DNA from: Acanthaster planci
Taxonomy: Eukaryota; Echinodermata; Asteroidea; Valvatida; Acanthasteridae
Assembly (NCBI RefSeq): GCF_001949145.1
Contig: NW_019091398.1
Coordinates: forward strand, 28,947-92,946
Length of the DNA: 64,000 bases
Reading direction: 5' to 3'
Part shown: positions 60,901 to 62,213 of the stretch, in pieces
Layout of the letters: the number at the start of each line of letters is the position of its first letter
Numbering within the stretch: position 1 is the stretch's first letter
The notes under the pieces: model-generated
What the model was told of the DNA's origin: nothing
Database searches by the model: none
The model's input: only the letters and a program-made list of their open reading frames with translations
Translations under genes and position numbers: made by a program

Positions 60901-62213
60901 AATGTCCTAAAATGTCAAATTTAGTAGTGAAAATATTGATGTGTTCACTTGGAATTTTTCAAATCAGTCTCGTAGGGTCCGCTGTGCACACCGCAGGGTG
61001 TCAAACGCCATCCGTATGAAATTCTCTCCTAGCCAAAATCTCCACGATGGAATATCATTACTCATGACTGTGGACGCTGCCGAGCCGAGTTGGGCTTCTC
61101 TGCTGAAGAGATGAAATTGGGTCTGTGTCCGACCCACTGTTCGACCAGTTTAACAAACTACAAATATACCGAGAGAGGGTTTGCTGTCCGTATCATTTGT
61201 TTTGCCTCAGAAATGAAACATAAAAAGTCGTGGCTTTTACACTGACCCGGCAGAAGTAATGTTGCAAGTGATGTTTTCAGCCGGTACTGCCATGTTGTTG
61301 TTATCCAAAGCAACAGGCCTCGTTGGATTGAGCACCGTGGTGGTCGAGCTCGCTCGCTTGCTGTTCGTTTCTCCCTCTGTTGACTGAGGACACCACACAG
61401 TAACGGTATCAAGTGCAACTGTTGAAGTAAAGAGACAATAAGGAGACATGTGATATTTCTTTTTGCATTTAGGAAAAGAGAATACAGTGAAGTGACATCA
61501 TGGCACAGAGGAAGCCTGGCTCTCCGGCCTAATATAGCGTTGAAAAAAATTACAAATAAAATAAAATGTTCTTAGTCCCCGCTTACAATGAAACGTTATT
61601 TTGCAAACTACATGTACTCTCATTAGTAAGGTCAACGAATTGCCAATAAGATTACAAATTGATAATTTTGGTAGTGATCGCTCGATTTGCGCCGTGGCTC
61701 GATCTCATGTAGGCCTGCGACCCAATAAATAATTCCGCCTTCAGACGATTGGATTTTCTTTCAAATTCACAGGCTTGGAAGACAAAGTTGTGGAAGTAAA
61801 AGATTTCATACAGGATCGACTTAGTACAGTGGCGATCGCGCTAAACAATTAAGCATGCTCTGAATAAAACTCTTCTTCAGTTAGCAAGCACATTTAGTAT
61901 TTTGAATAAATTTTTGAAAGTTTCCAAGGATATTCTGAGCATAATCTAAAAGTGGCTTCAGGATACGAAATATTTTCCCATCCGAAACAGTTTTCTTCTC
62001 ACTGTGAAATTCGTACCAAGTTCGGAAGCTGCAAACCCACAATTTTATTTAATAGCATGACCCTCAAAAGAAGGAAAGTTATTGTACAGTAAGCTTCCTG
62101 CTTCTAGCAGGAAAAACTGCAACAGGAAGTTAAATTAAACAGGTCTTACCAGCCAACGAGCACAAGGCAAATACTCCCAATGTAAATAAGATCCATGCCG
62201 ATGGACTTGCCAT
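9910..62213 (-). CDS. Giant hyalin-repeat (HYR) transmembrane protein, 69 coding exons
   Basis: One gene running right to left, about 4,906 residues. Order: signal peptide (exon 1), 53 HYR domains (exons 2-56), SEA (57-58), EGF (59), calcium-binding EGF (60), SEA (61-62), EGF (63-64), transmembrane helix (64), cytoplasmic tail (64-69). HYR domains are immunoglobulin-like adhesion modules known from sea urchin hyalin and SVEP1; here they should form a long extracellular stalk. All extracellular exon joins are phase 1 except the split domains, EGF3 and a phase-0 intron inside each SEA. Exon lengths sum to one base short of a multiple of three, and the whole deficit lies in exon 44 (24293-24537). 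ATG at 62211-62213 has A at -3 and G at +4; stop TAG at 9910-9912. Protein identity and ligand are not recognised. Exon coordinates are given in separate entries. Confidence 0.9.
10166..10231 (-). CDS. HYR gene exon 68: cytoplasmic mini-exon
   Basis: 66 nt, phase 0-0: APDYPQASTFIRPYIATGQE, then AM. Acceptor cctcag, donor gtgagt. Two tyrosines in possible signalling or endocytic contexts; no specific motif is certain. Confidence 0.75.
10711..10752 (-). CDS. HYR gene exon 67: cytoplasmic mini-exon
   Basis: 42 nt, phase 0-0: DHLQVQRVGYANDV. Acceptor tatccag, donor gtgagt. Small, but both splice signals are strong and the frame fits. Confidence 0.7.
11313..11453 (-). CDS. HYR gene exon 66: acidic cytoplasmic segment
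   Basis: 141 nt, phase 0-0: IAMDCRSLDGRPPDLATLA, then NDTPLPDYDENDEVFPVHDP, ending DHTR. Donor gtgagc. The open frame continues upstream, and the acceptor (tccag at 11454-11458) has a weak pyrimidine tract, so the true 5' edge may lie further right in the same frame (RLESVRIQ). Confidence 0.65.
11998..12048 (-). CDS. HYR gene exon 65: cytoplasmic mini-exon
   Basis: 51 nt, phase 0 at both ends: DEVQSARNQGLARQLQQ, probably helical. Acceptor catag, donor gtaaaa. Too short for simple ORF finding; supported by both splice sites and by exact frame fit with neighbours. Confidence 0.75.
12734..13082 (-). CDS. HYR gene exon 64: end of EGF 3, transmembrane helix, start of tail
   Basis: 349 nt. CKSPFSGERCEITDVWS ends the EGF. 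PLVIAMVAVAAVLLLVLVGL is the transmembrane helix, followed by FISCCCFLRKRLDEE: three cysteines at the inner face (candidate palmitoylation) and a basic stop-transfer. The tail continues EEPKYPGIHG through VEPPRIPRGRF to SYRQDDD. Donor gtaagt. If this intron were retained the tail would end after two more codons (VS, TGA). Confidence 0.92.
13259..13334 (-). CDS. HYR gene exon 63: EGF domain 3, first part
   Basis: 76 nt, phase 1 start and phase 2 end. Encodes ICPPGFCKNDGTCSPDPVTY, then ESTC and two bases of Thr. It supplies four of six EGF cysteines. Confidence 0.9.
14488..14707 (-). CDS. HYR gene exon 62: SEA domain 2, second part
   Basis: 220 nt, phase 0 start and phase 1 end. Encodes LDSIFEEESSFITSRVLGMS, then SGSIEIRYVLTFAEDTDMNE through IRPSSLTVAS. 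GSIEI matches the G/S-V-V-V type autoproteolysis site of mucin SEA domains. Donor gtacgt. Confidence 0.88.
15001..15360 (+). repeat. Dispersed repeat, copy 1 (intron between the SEA 2 exons)
   Basis: Matches 49180-49560 in the same orientation over most of its length. Shared stretches include aaaacatgactcagcaa, ttttgatct followed by aaatcaaaatc, and tttttggaaaa followed by ttgccaa. Function unknown; probably a non-autonomous transposon relic. Confidence 0.7.
15405..15532 (-). CDS. HYR gene exon 61: SEA domain 2, first part
   Basis: 128 nt, phase 1 start and phase 0 end. Encodes ASEFRGSFAITRIGSSDAVF, then TLDLEDPTSAQYQRIAGNV and TRV. Typical SEA opening strand and helix. Confidence 0.85.
16307..16426 (-). 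CDS. HYR gene exon 60: calcium-binding EGF domain
   Basis: 120-nt phase 1-1 exon. DVNECVENDPC is the calcium-binding EGF opening. CLNLQGSYLCGC fits the Asp/Asn beta-hydroxylation consensus Cx[DN]x4[FY]xCxC, and CAPGFTLVGDSC completes six cysteines. Confidence 0.93.
16689..16802 (-). CDS. HYR gene exon 59: EGF domain 1
   Basis: 114-nt phase 1-1 exon encoding one EGF module with six cysteines: SSCQNIPCDNGGSCVPDG, then FICMCTQFWKGDYCET. It lies between SEA 1 and the calcium-binding EGF. Confidence 0.92.
17385..17616 (-). CDS. HYR gene exon 58: SEA domain 1, second part
   Basis: 232 nt, phase 0 start and phase 1 end. Encodes MDRLFRQSPVSSEFVGIML through NQAIVEFDIFFTG to GTFMLS. The strand pattern after a GS pair matches SEA, but GSNQAIVEF has an insertion where the autocleavage GSxxV lies in mucins, so cleavage here is doubtful. 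Confidence 0.8.
17753..17859 (-). CDS. HYR gene exon 57: SEA domain 1, first part
   Basis: 107 nt, phase 1 start and phase 0 end. Encodes TYETDGRVELVSIGSMPRPF, then SESDIQTRLPALRDD. The phase-0 intron falls at the same structural place as in SEA domain 2. Confidence 0.8.
18222..18470 (-). CDS. HYR gene exon 56: HYR domain 53, membrane-proximal, with RGD
   Basis: 249-nt phase 1-1 exon. Opens DRGDPVIMNCPSG, so an Arg-Gly-Asp sits at the domain entrance. Has YWTLPTANDTSNVTL and closes CSFSVVVLE. It directly precedes the first SEA domain. Confidence 0.92.
18819..19061 (-). CDS. HYR gene exon 55: HYR domain 52
   Basis: 243-nt phase 1-1 exon. Opens DDAPPVFTACPPS, has SFSFPSPSDDRSNPSLVG (core Trp replaced by Phe) and closes CVFVITVEG. 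Confidence 0.92.
19420..19665 (-). CDS. HYR gene exon 54: HYR domain 51
   Basis: 246-nt phase 1-1 exon. Opens DREAPVIEGCPSD, has TVTWVPPVATDNSGEYSI and closes CEFTITIES. Confidence 0.92.
20105..20353 (-). CDS. HYR gene exon 53: HYR domain 50
   Basis: 249-nt phase 1-1 exon. Opens GDAPPVFTTCPSN, has VSWMVPEAVDDDSSPIV (extended loop) and closes CEFNITVTG. Confidence 0.92.
20530..20653 (-). CDS. HYR gene exon 52: second half of HYR domain 49
   Basis: 124 nt, phase 0 start and phase 1 end. Encodes ANVSANFQSGSTFGVG through CNFTVNVT. Joined to exon 51 it makes a 243-nt domain, the modal length, so the intron was gained inside a standard HYR exon or retained from an ancestral form. Confidence 0.9.
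20931..21049 (-). CDS. HYR gene exon 51: first half of HYR domain 49
   Basis: 119 nt, phase 1 start and phase 0 end. Opens DEESPELMNCPPD and ends TWNPPTAKDNSGE. With domain 1 it is one of only two HYR domains broken by an intron. Confidence 0.9.
21159..21226 (+). repeat. 33-bp tandem duplication in the HYR 48-49 intron
   Basis: Two adjacent copies beginning aatgtcactgac, followed by gtggg and tgataagg, spaced 33 bases apart. Confidence 0.75.
21769..22011 (-). CDS. HYR gene exon 50: HYR domain 48
   Basis: 243-nt phase 1-1 exon. Opens DDLPPMFVSCPSD, has TWTVPMATDRESTPTVTG with DR replacing DN, and closes CIFFVTVRG. Confidence 0.92.
22110..22361 (-). CDS. HYR gene exon 49: HYR domain 47
   Basis: 252-nt phase 1-1 exon. 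Opens DNIQPQITGCPEN, has VDWTPPTASDNVGVVN and closes CSFLVTIYN followed by ATIG, a longer linker than usual. Confidence 0.92.
22603..22845 (-). CDS. HYR gene exon 48: HYR domain 46 (block type C, copy 4)
   Basis: 243-nt phase 1-1 exon. Opens DGTPPSISNCPDS, has ANWTEPTADDNEELVSF and RAGFTAT before the last Cys, and closes CSFNVTVGG. Confidence 0.92.
23041..23283 (-). CDS. HYR gene exon 47: HYR domain 45 (block type B, copy 4)
   Basis: 243-nt phase 1-1 exon. Opens DNEAPVFTFCPAS, has TSTNGSFAVPSW and SDYNGQPLALG, and closes CIFNVTIIG. It gives the intact in-frame version of frameshifted domain 42. Confidence 0.92.
23470..23712 (-). CDS. HYR gene exon 46: HYR domain 44 (block type A, copy 4)
   Basis: 243-nt phase 1-1 exon. 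Opens DAEAPQITGCPLT, has PFWIAPTASDNVGLVSF and closes CTFTVVVLG. Confidence 0.92.
23861..24103 (-). CDS. HYR gene exon 45: HYR domain 43 (block type C, copy 3)
   Basis: 243-nt phase 1-1 exon. Opens DAVAPKIAGCPPS, has ADWTEPSASDDQEVVSF and NQGFVTV before the last Cys, and closes CEFTIIVQG. Donor is gtttgt. Confidence 0.92.
24293..24537 (-). CDS. HYR gene exon 44: HYR domain 42 (block type B, copy 3), frameshifted
   Basis: This exon is 245 nt; all sister exons are 2+3n+1. Its 5' part reads DIEIPVFTFCPDDITLN in one frame. Its 3' part reads LSVVPSWDLPVATDNAGPPN and on to CSFSVTIVG in another. The switch lies around 24470-24500. Splice sites at both ends look normal. It is either a one-base assembly error, an allele-level lesion, or a real inactivating shift tolerated by skipping this symmetric exon. 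Confidence 0.85.
25065..25310 (-). CDS. HYR gene exon 43: HYR domain 41 (block type A, copy 3)
   Basis: 246-nt phase 1-1 exon. Opens DVEPPVLTNCPNT, has VFWPSPSASDNSMRSVAL and NYQPNDEFPIG, and closes CSFEVTVVG. Confidence 0.92.
25545..25787 (-). CDS. HYR gene exon 42: HYR domain 40 (block type C, copy 2)
   Basis: 243-nt phase 1-1 exon. Opens DGTAPTIMNCPDD, has ANWTAPVADDNVRVVNF and SLGLTAV before the last Cys, and closes CQFNVTVEG. Confidence 0.92.
26575..26934. mobile_element. Foldback element with perfect 24-bp ends and internal minisatellite
   Basis: Bases 26575-26598 and 26911-26934 are perfect reverse complements (core tattcgagtccatcaca). Flanking cttcgggcaa (26563-26572) and cttcaggcaa (26933-26942) may be a 10-base target duplication, although the right copy overlaps the inverted repeat by two bases. 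The left interior holds tcacaagtcc units and the right interior about seven 21-bp ggacttgtgagggacttacag units, roughly complementary to the left ones. It lies in the intron between HYR 39 and 40. Confidence 0.85.
26760..26912 (+). repeat. 21-bp minisatellite within the foldback element
   Basis: About seven copies of ggacttgtgagggacttacag, some with gtaag for gtgag and one shortened copy. Confidence 0.95.
27033..27275 (-). CDS. HYR gene exon 41: HYR domain 39 (block type B, copy 2)
   Basis: 243-nt phase 1-1 exon. Opens DVEDPVFTFCPAD, has TTGANGSYVIPMW and VTDNAGPPTVTNDYNGQP, and closes CMFDITVVG. Confidence 0.92.
28150..28392 (-). CDS. HYR gene exon 40: HYR domain 38 (block type A, copy 2)
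   Basis: 243-nt phase 1-1 exon. Opens DQEQPTISICPVN, has VFWIAPTANDNVGVVSF and NYQPNDVLPVG, and closes CEFDAIVAG. Confidence 0.92.
28670..28912 (-). CDS. HYR gene exon 39: HYR domain 37 (block type C, copy 1)
   Basis: 243-nt phase 1-1 exon. Opens DGTPPAIFSCPMD, has ANWTEPTATDNYQLVSF. SVGLTAQ takes the place of AGN-type sequence before the last Cys. Closes CEFNVTVEG. Confidence 0.92.
29929..30171 (-). CDS. HYR gene exon 38: HYR domain 36 (block type B, copy 1)
   Basis: 243-nt phase 1-1 exon. Opens DGEDPSFTFCPTN, has TTNANGAIVVPTW and PNATDNAGPP, and closes CMFNITVIG. Confidence 0.92.
30312..30554 (-). CDS. HYR gene exon 37: HYR domain 35 (block type A, copy 1)
   Basis: 243-nt phase 1-1 exon. 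Opens DDQSPVFTSCPSN, has MFWVVPVATDNVGVKNL and closes CSFNATVVG. First exon of the four-fold three-exon block. Confidence 0.92.
30749..30985 (-). CDS. HYR gene exon 36: HYR domain 34
   Basis: 237-nt phase 1-1 exon. Opens ALNTLMIACPPD, so the usual DxxxP opening is lost. Shares DSNSTLVSWPLP with domain 17. The DNxG motif is replaced (YNASIT). Closes CDFFVTVTG. Confidence 0.88.
31179..31421 (-). CDS. HYR gene exon 35: HYR domain 33
   Basis: 243-nt phase 1-1 exon. Opens DKEPPMFSICPSD, has NWTDPVAEDNSGSVNV and closes CSFNVTVFG. Confidence 0.92.
31600..31845 (-). CDS. HYR gene exon 34: HYR domain 32
   Basis: 246-nt phase 1-1 exon. Opens DDEDPVFQNCPVN, has VTWDPLVVTDNSGATI and closes CNFEVIVVG. 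Confidence 0.92.
32165..32407 (-). CDS. HYR gene exon 33: HYR domain 31
   Basis: 243-nt phase 1-1 exon. Opens DNVPPVFVTCPSD, has NWTVPIVMDNADVTVF and closes CTFTITVIG. Confidence 0.92.
32647..32889 (-). CDS. HYR gene exon 32: HYR domain 30
   Basis: 243-nt phase 1-1 exon. Opens DLSPPVILNCPNN. The segment before the last Cys is two residues longer than normal (SGNTNVESC). Closes CTFYVEVIG. Confidence 0.92.
33229..33471 (-). CDS. HYR gene exon 31: HYR domain 29
   Basis: 243-nt phase 1-1 exon. Opens DSEPPTLLNCSSN (CS instead of CP), has TWNETVFSDNSGNFTV and closes CVFNVTVFG. Dense in N-glycosylation sequons. Confidence 0.92.
33687..33990. mobile_element. Inverted-repeat element (MITE-like) in the HYR 28-29 intron
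   Basis: About 45 bases at 33701-33747 (tcatgtgggtcattct, then ataaatctggggtccaa) recur reversed at 33928-33974 (ttggaccccaaatttaca, then gaatgagccatgtgg), with similarity reaching tcactct outward. Non-coding, about 300 bp. Confidence 0.7.
34408..34644 (-). CDS. HYR gene exon 30: HYR domain 28
   Basis: 237-nt phase 1-1 exon. Opens DDEDPFFVSCPSD, has LWSPPNVTDNSGRPINVTSN and closes CNFTIFAEG. Confidence 0.92.
34940..35185 (-). CDS. HYR gene exon 29: HYR domain 27
   Basis: 246-nt phase 1-1 exon. Opens TDTEVPIIICPQN (early acceptor, as in domains 17 and 22), has EYRDNQEVTV and closes CSFNVTVLG. Confidence 0.92.
35404..35640 (-). CDS. HYR gene exon 28: HYR domain 26
   Basis: 237-nt phase 1-1 exon. 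Opens DVEDPTVVCPRN, has NWSMPIANDNSGIFTVNSN and closes CTFSVIVY with the final Gly codon replaced by Pro across the splice. Confidence 0.9.
35815..36057 (-). CDS. HYR gene exon 27: HYR domain 25
   Basis: 243-nt phase 1-1 exon. Opens DDEKPQILNCTAEVYAN, has VVWPQPTAIDNTGIVTL and closes CTTAVNVLG, an unusual last strand. Confidence 0.9.
36329..36565 (-). CDS. HYR gene exon 26: HYR domain 24
   Basis: 237-nt phase 1-1 exon. Opens DDESPVFDCPMD, lacks the core Trp (TFSVAPAVTDNVNVSY) and closes CQFTVTIEG. The donor is the weak gtgggg. Confidence 0.88.
36749..36991 (-). CDS. HYR gene exon 25: HYR domain 23
   Basis: 243-nt phase 1-1 exon. Opens DTQDPMIVNCPNG, has SWNEPVISDNSGSVNV and closes CSFNVTVTG, the Gly codon being completed by the next exon. 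Confidence 0.92.
37118..37363 (-). CDS. HYR gene exon 24: HYR domain 22
   Basis: 246-nt phase 1-1 exon. Opens ATDTEPPMIQCPDD using the early acceptor. Shares SDSTVVTWPPPPYMDN with domains 17 and 34. Closes CSFNVTILG. Confidence 0.92.
38086..38325 (-). CDS. HYR gene exon 23: HYR domain 21
   Basis: 240-nt phase 1-1 exon. Opens DFERPNLTMCPDDIYMF, has VKDNSGDVTVSSNYNPGEEF and closes CSFVIQIN without the usual final Gly. Confidence 0.92.
38603..38845 (-). CDS. HYR gene exon 22: HYR domain 20
   Basis: 243-nt phase 1-1 exon. Opens DEEDPDIQNCTGDVYVN, has ANWEEPTATDNSGTVTL and closes CKFQIIVQG. Its opening resembles domain 25. Confidence 0.92.
39551..39796 (-). CDS. HYR gene exon 21: HYR domain 19
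   Basis: 246-nt phase 1-1 exon. Opens DNQPPSLSPCPSD, has NVTWTVPSATDNVGVVSF and closes CQFTITVVG. The usual AGN before the last Cys is EGFNA. Confidence 0.92.
40275..40514 (-). CDS. HYR gene exon 20: HYR domain 18
   Basis: 240-nt phase 1-1 exon. Opens DTQPPMLVNCSDD (CS instead of CP). The DNxG motif is degraded to ENDMYR. Closes CEFKVLVIG. A divergent copy. Confidence 0.88.
40791..41042 (-). CDS. HYR gene exon 19: HYR domain 17
   Basis: 252-nt phase 1-1 exon. The splice acceptor lies two residues earlier than usual, giving an ATDSESPMV start. Shares VPADPDSNSTVVTWPVP with domains 22 and 34. Closes CNFTVTVVG. Confidence 0.92.
41329..41568 (-). CDS. HYR gene exon 18: HYR domain 16
   Basis: 240-nt phase 1-1 exon. 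Opens DLLPPRLLMCPDDMYAF, has AEDNSGSATVSSNYNTGDEF, and closes CNFTLTVYG. It matches domain 21, five domains further on. Confidence 0.92.
41781..42020 (-). CDS. HYR gene exon 17: HYR domain 15, four cysteines
   Basis: 240-nt phase 1-1 exon. Opens DNEMPNITYCPID, lacks the core Trp, and carries two extra cysteines (EAECGDNAG and IACFDE) besides the standard pair. The final strand is CTVTVTVLG. An additional disulfide is likely. Confidence 0.9.
42697..42936 (-). CDS. HYR gene exon 16: HYR domain 14
   Basis: 240-nt phase 1-1 exon. Opens DDEPPMFPRCMDVTIST, so the usual CP is CM and the first strand is shortened. Has EATDNVGITM and closes CSFDVVVEG. Confidence 0.9.
43655..43897 (-). CDS. HYR gene exon 15: HYR domain 13
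   Basis: 243-nt phase 1-1 exon. Opens DDEQPTVSGCPNS, has VVTWQEPVFADNVGVASN and HRPGDEF, and closes CSFTITVYG. Confidence 0.92.
44211..44453 (-). CDS. HYR gene exon 14: HYR domain 12
   Basis: 243-nt phase 1-1 exon. Opens DDEAPMFSSCPSG, has SSVVFWPEPMFSDNVGVVSN and YSPGDVFDFGNTTVTY, and closes CSFIVTVLG. Confidence 0.92.
44852..45091 (-). CDS. HYR gene exon 13: HYR domain 11
   Basis: 240-nt phase 1-1 exon. Opens DNESPELQCPTF, shares SSVVFWQEPVFTDNVGVVSN with domain 10, and closes CSFIVSVEG. Part of a recently expanded run of four. Confidence 0.92.
45261..45278. repeat. SINE target-site duplication, left copy
   Basis: 18 bases matching 45515-45532 except for one G/A difference; they bracket the tRNA-like insertion. 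Confidence 0.8.
45279..45514 (-). mobile_element. tRNA-derived SINE in the HYR 10-11 intron
   Basis: On the - strand a tRNA-like head (about 45419-45350) reads gctcggtggtcgagtagt with a B box ggtttgagtccc. The insertion is flanked by ttaattacaggttttgcc (45261-45278) and ttaattacagattttgcc (45515-45532), an 18-base target duplication with one mismatch. The cloverleaf looks too degraded for a working tRNA. Confidence 0.8.
45515..45532. repeat. SINE target-site duplication, right copy
   Basis: 18 bases matching 45261-45278 with one mismatch. A weaker third relative (gggcagacctgtcattaa) follows at about 45542. Confidence 0.8.
45863..46105 (-). CDS. HYR gene exon 12: HYR domain 10
   Basis: 243-nt phase 1-1 exon. 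Opens DEEPPSLSPCPAV, has SSVVFWQEPVITDNVGVVSN and HRPGDPF, and closes CAFVVVITG. Closest visible relatives are domains 11-13 next to it. Confidence 0.92.
47103..47342 (-). CDS. HYR gene exon 11: HYR domain 9
   Basis: 240-nt phase 1-1 exon. Opens DDEAPVISNCLNITNST (CL instead of CP), has TYTDNVAIVN and closes CTFVVTIVG. Rich in NxT sequons. Confidence 0.9.
47612..47851 (-). CDS. HYR gene exon 10: HYR domain 8
   Basis: 240-nt phase 1-1 exon. Opens DLEPPTVDVCPSD. Phe replaces the core Trp (NVTFSPEFSDND). Closes CTFFVIVQG. Confidence 0.9.
48109..48354 (-). CDS. HYR gene exon 9: HYR domain 7
   Basis: 246-nt phase 1-1 exon. Opens DEEAPELMNCPSS, has NWTEPTATDNVRVVSL and closes CEFYVLVQG. Its opening resembles domain 49. 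Confidence 0.9.
48478..48729 (-). CDS. HYR gene exon 8: HYR domain 6
   Basis: 252-nt phase 1-1 exon. Opens DVGNPVFITCPTT and lacks the usual core Trp (SQLVSISEPLVQDNS). It has an extra AAP before the last Cys (PCVFTISIKG). A divergent copy. Confidence 0.88.
49180..49560 (+). repeat. Dispersed repeat, copy 2 (intron between HYR 5 and HYR 6)
   Basis: Partner of 15001-15360. Both copies share catttccaaagatgcat-like sequence, caaaacatgactcagcaa, a later ctcagaa segment and aaaggaacat near the end. Copies are visibly diverged. Confidence 0.7.
49747..49995 (-). CDS. HYR gene exon 7: HYR domain 5
   Basis: 249-nt phase 1-1 exon. Opens DASPPMIINCPQS, with an expanded loop TDNIDPTNAISVSS, and closes CSFKVTVIG. 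Confidence 0.9.
50212..50451 (-). CDS. HYR gene exon 6: HYR domain 4
   Basis: 240-nt phase 1-1 exon. Opens DREPPTFSNCQPQ (CQ instead of CP), has QDNVGVSS and closes CNFTVTVYG with an N-glycosylation sequon. Confidence 0.9.
51441..52192 (+). repeat. 5' LTR (diverged)
   Basis: Aligns with 55911-56707. Shared landmarks: gtgcgcttgatgattgtgcc, cttttcttccttttcctga, gtgaaaactggttt and ttactctttggggtgggg. Ends may be tgac and atca; the edges are approximate because similarity starts about 20 bases earlier. The two LTRs differ substantially, implying an old insertion. Confidence 0.8.
52538..53275 (+). pseudogene. gag remnant of the retrotransposon
   Basis: An open segment at 52538-52789 contains ERQLQEEQEFEIRKTEL, a charged helix typical of gypsy gag proteins, then RMWETCMYFVSYEK. 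At about 53238 a zinc-knuckle-like CNYCREKGHMKA follows, without the last Cys of CCHC. Frames are broken between the two. Confidence 0.65.
54340..55083 (+). pseudogene. Integrase remnant of the retrotransposon
   Basis: Recognisable in shifting frames: DCVGP (first catalytic Asp), SDQGSNFMSG (second Asp) and QGALEQHHQT (catalytic Glu), then FDLVYGHEAGGLLKLIRE and the C-terminal DERFQPGDDVLVSLPVP with RFSGPYQI. In-frame stops and shifts interrupt it. Confidence 0.75.
55417..55880 (+). pseudogene. Reverse transcriptase / RNase H remnant
   Basis: After the integrase come NAPATLQRLINVMKGLDN with a ruined YxDD box (CIDR), then VTHLGHVEWQVKVHP (RT thumb) and RFCQKFVTNFSDVVAPLINL with EACQRSRDGLKAV (RT/RNase H connection). 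Too little space remains upstream for a full palm, so part is deleted. A purine tract (aaaaaggggc, about 55893-55902) precedes the 3' LTR. Confidence 0.75.
55911..56707 (+). repeat. 3' LTR (diverged)
   Basis: Partner of 51441-52192, beginning tgac and ending gtca if the termini are read that way. No clear target-site duplication is visible around the element. Confidence 0.8.
56814..57053 (-). CDS. HYR gene exon 5: HYR domain 3, with RGD
   Basis: 240-nt phase 1-1 exon, DMESPVVVLCPND to CSFVITVEG. The loop that reads HRPGDEF in sister domains reads HMRGDRF here, creating an Arg-Gly-Asp tripeptide in an exposed position. It is the last exon before the large intron holding the retrotransposon. 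Confidence 0.92.
57408..57653 (-). CDS. HYR gene exon 4: HYR domain 2
   Basis: 246-nt phase 1-1 exon. Opens DNESPTFSTACP (one residue longer before CP than most), contains ARDNVGVVSL and closes CSFIVSVSG. Confidence 0.9.
57654..60441. other. 2.8-kb intron between exons 3 and 4 of the HYR gene
   Basis: No exon-like sequence fits. It holds the inverted-repeat element at 59026-59324 and scattered acatgtacatg strings (about 58634 and 58816). Confidence 0.6.
59026..59324. mobile_element. Inverted-repeat element (MITE-like) in HYR intron 3
   Basis: gcccagggtccaattttt (59026-59043) is mirrored by aaaattggacccctggccgg (from 59303). The interior is about 300 bp, non-coding, and contains further imperfect palindromes around ttaagcac and gtgcttaa. 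Confidence 0.6.
60442..60575 (-). CDS. HYR gene exon 3: second half of HYR domain 1
   Basis: Encodes GVTMEFNYEMPDPIEYGLNT, then VTCTATHPDNSTVTDSCTFT and INIVG. The closing CTFTINIVG is the standard HYR final strand. It contains an extra cysteine (VTC), so domain 1 has four with exon 2. Acceptor tcaacag, donor gtaagt. Confidence 0.8.
61247..61418 (-). CDS. HYR gene exon 2: first half of HYR domain 1
   Basis: Begins VALDTVTVWCPQSTEGE and ends SAG plus two bases. The WCP motif marks the start of a divergent HYR domain; a DNNN stretch stands where DNxG is usual. Donor gtcagt puts the join in phase 2; a nearby gtgtaa would not keep frame. Confidence 0.75.
62150..62213 (-). CDS. HYR gene exon 1: start codon and signal peptide
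   Basis: Encodes MASPSAWILFTLGVFALCSL, then A plus one base. A short polar start, a hydrophobic core and small residues before the likely cleavage site (CSLA, then VALD) make a typical signal peptide. Donor is gtaaga. Confidence 0.85.

Noticed and set aside
9962-62149. CRISPR array or bacterial-type operon from the regularly spaced repeats
   Set aside because: The regular units are 240-bp protein-coding exons with spliceosomal introns in an animal gene.
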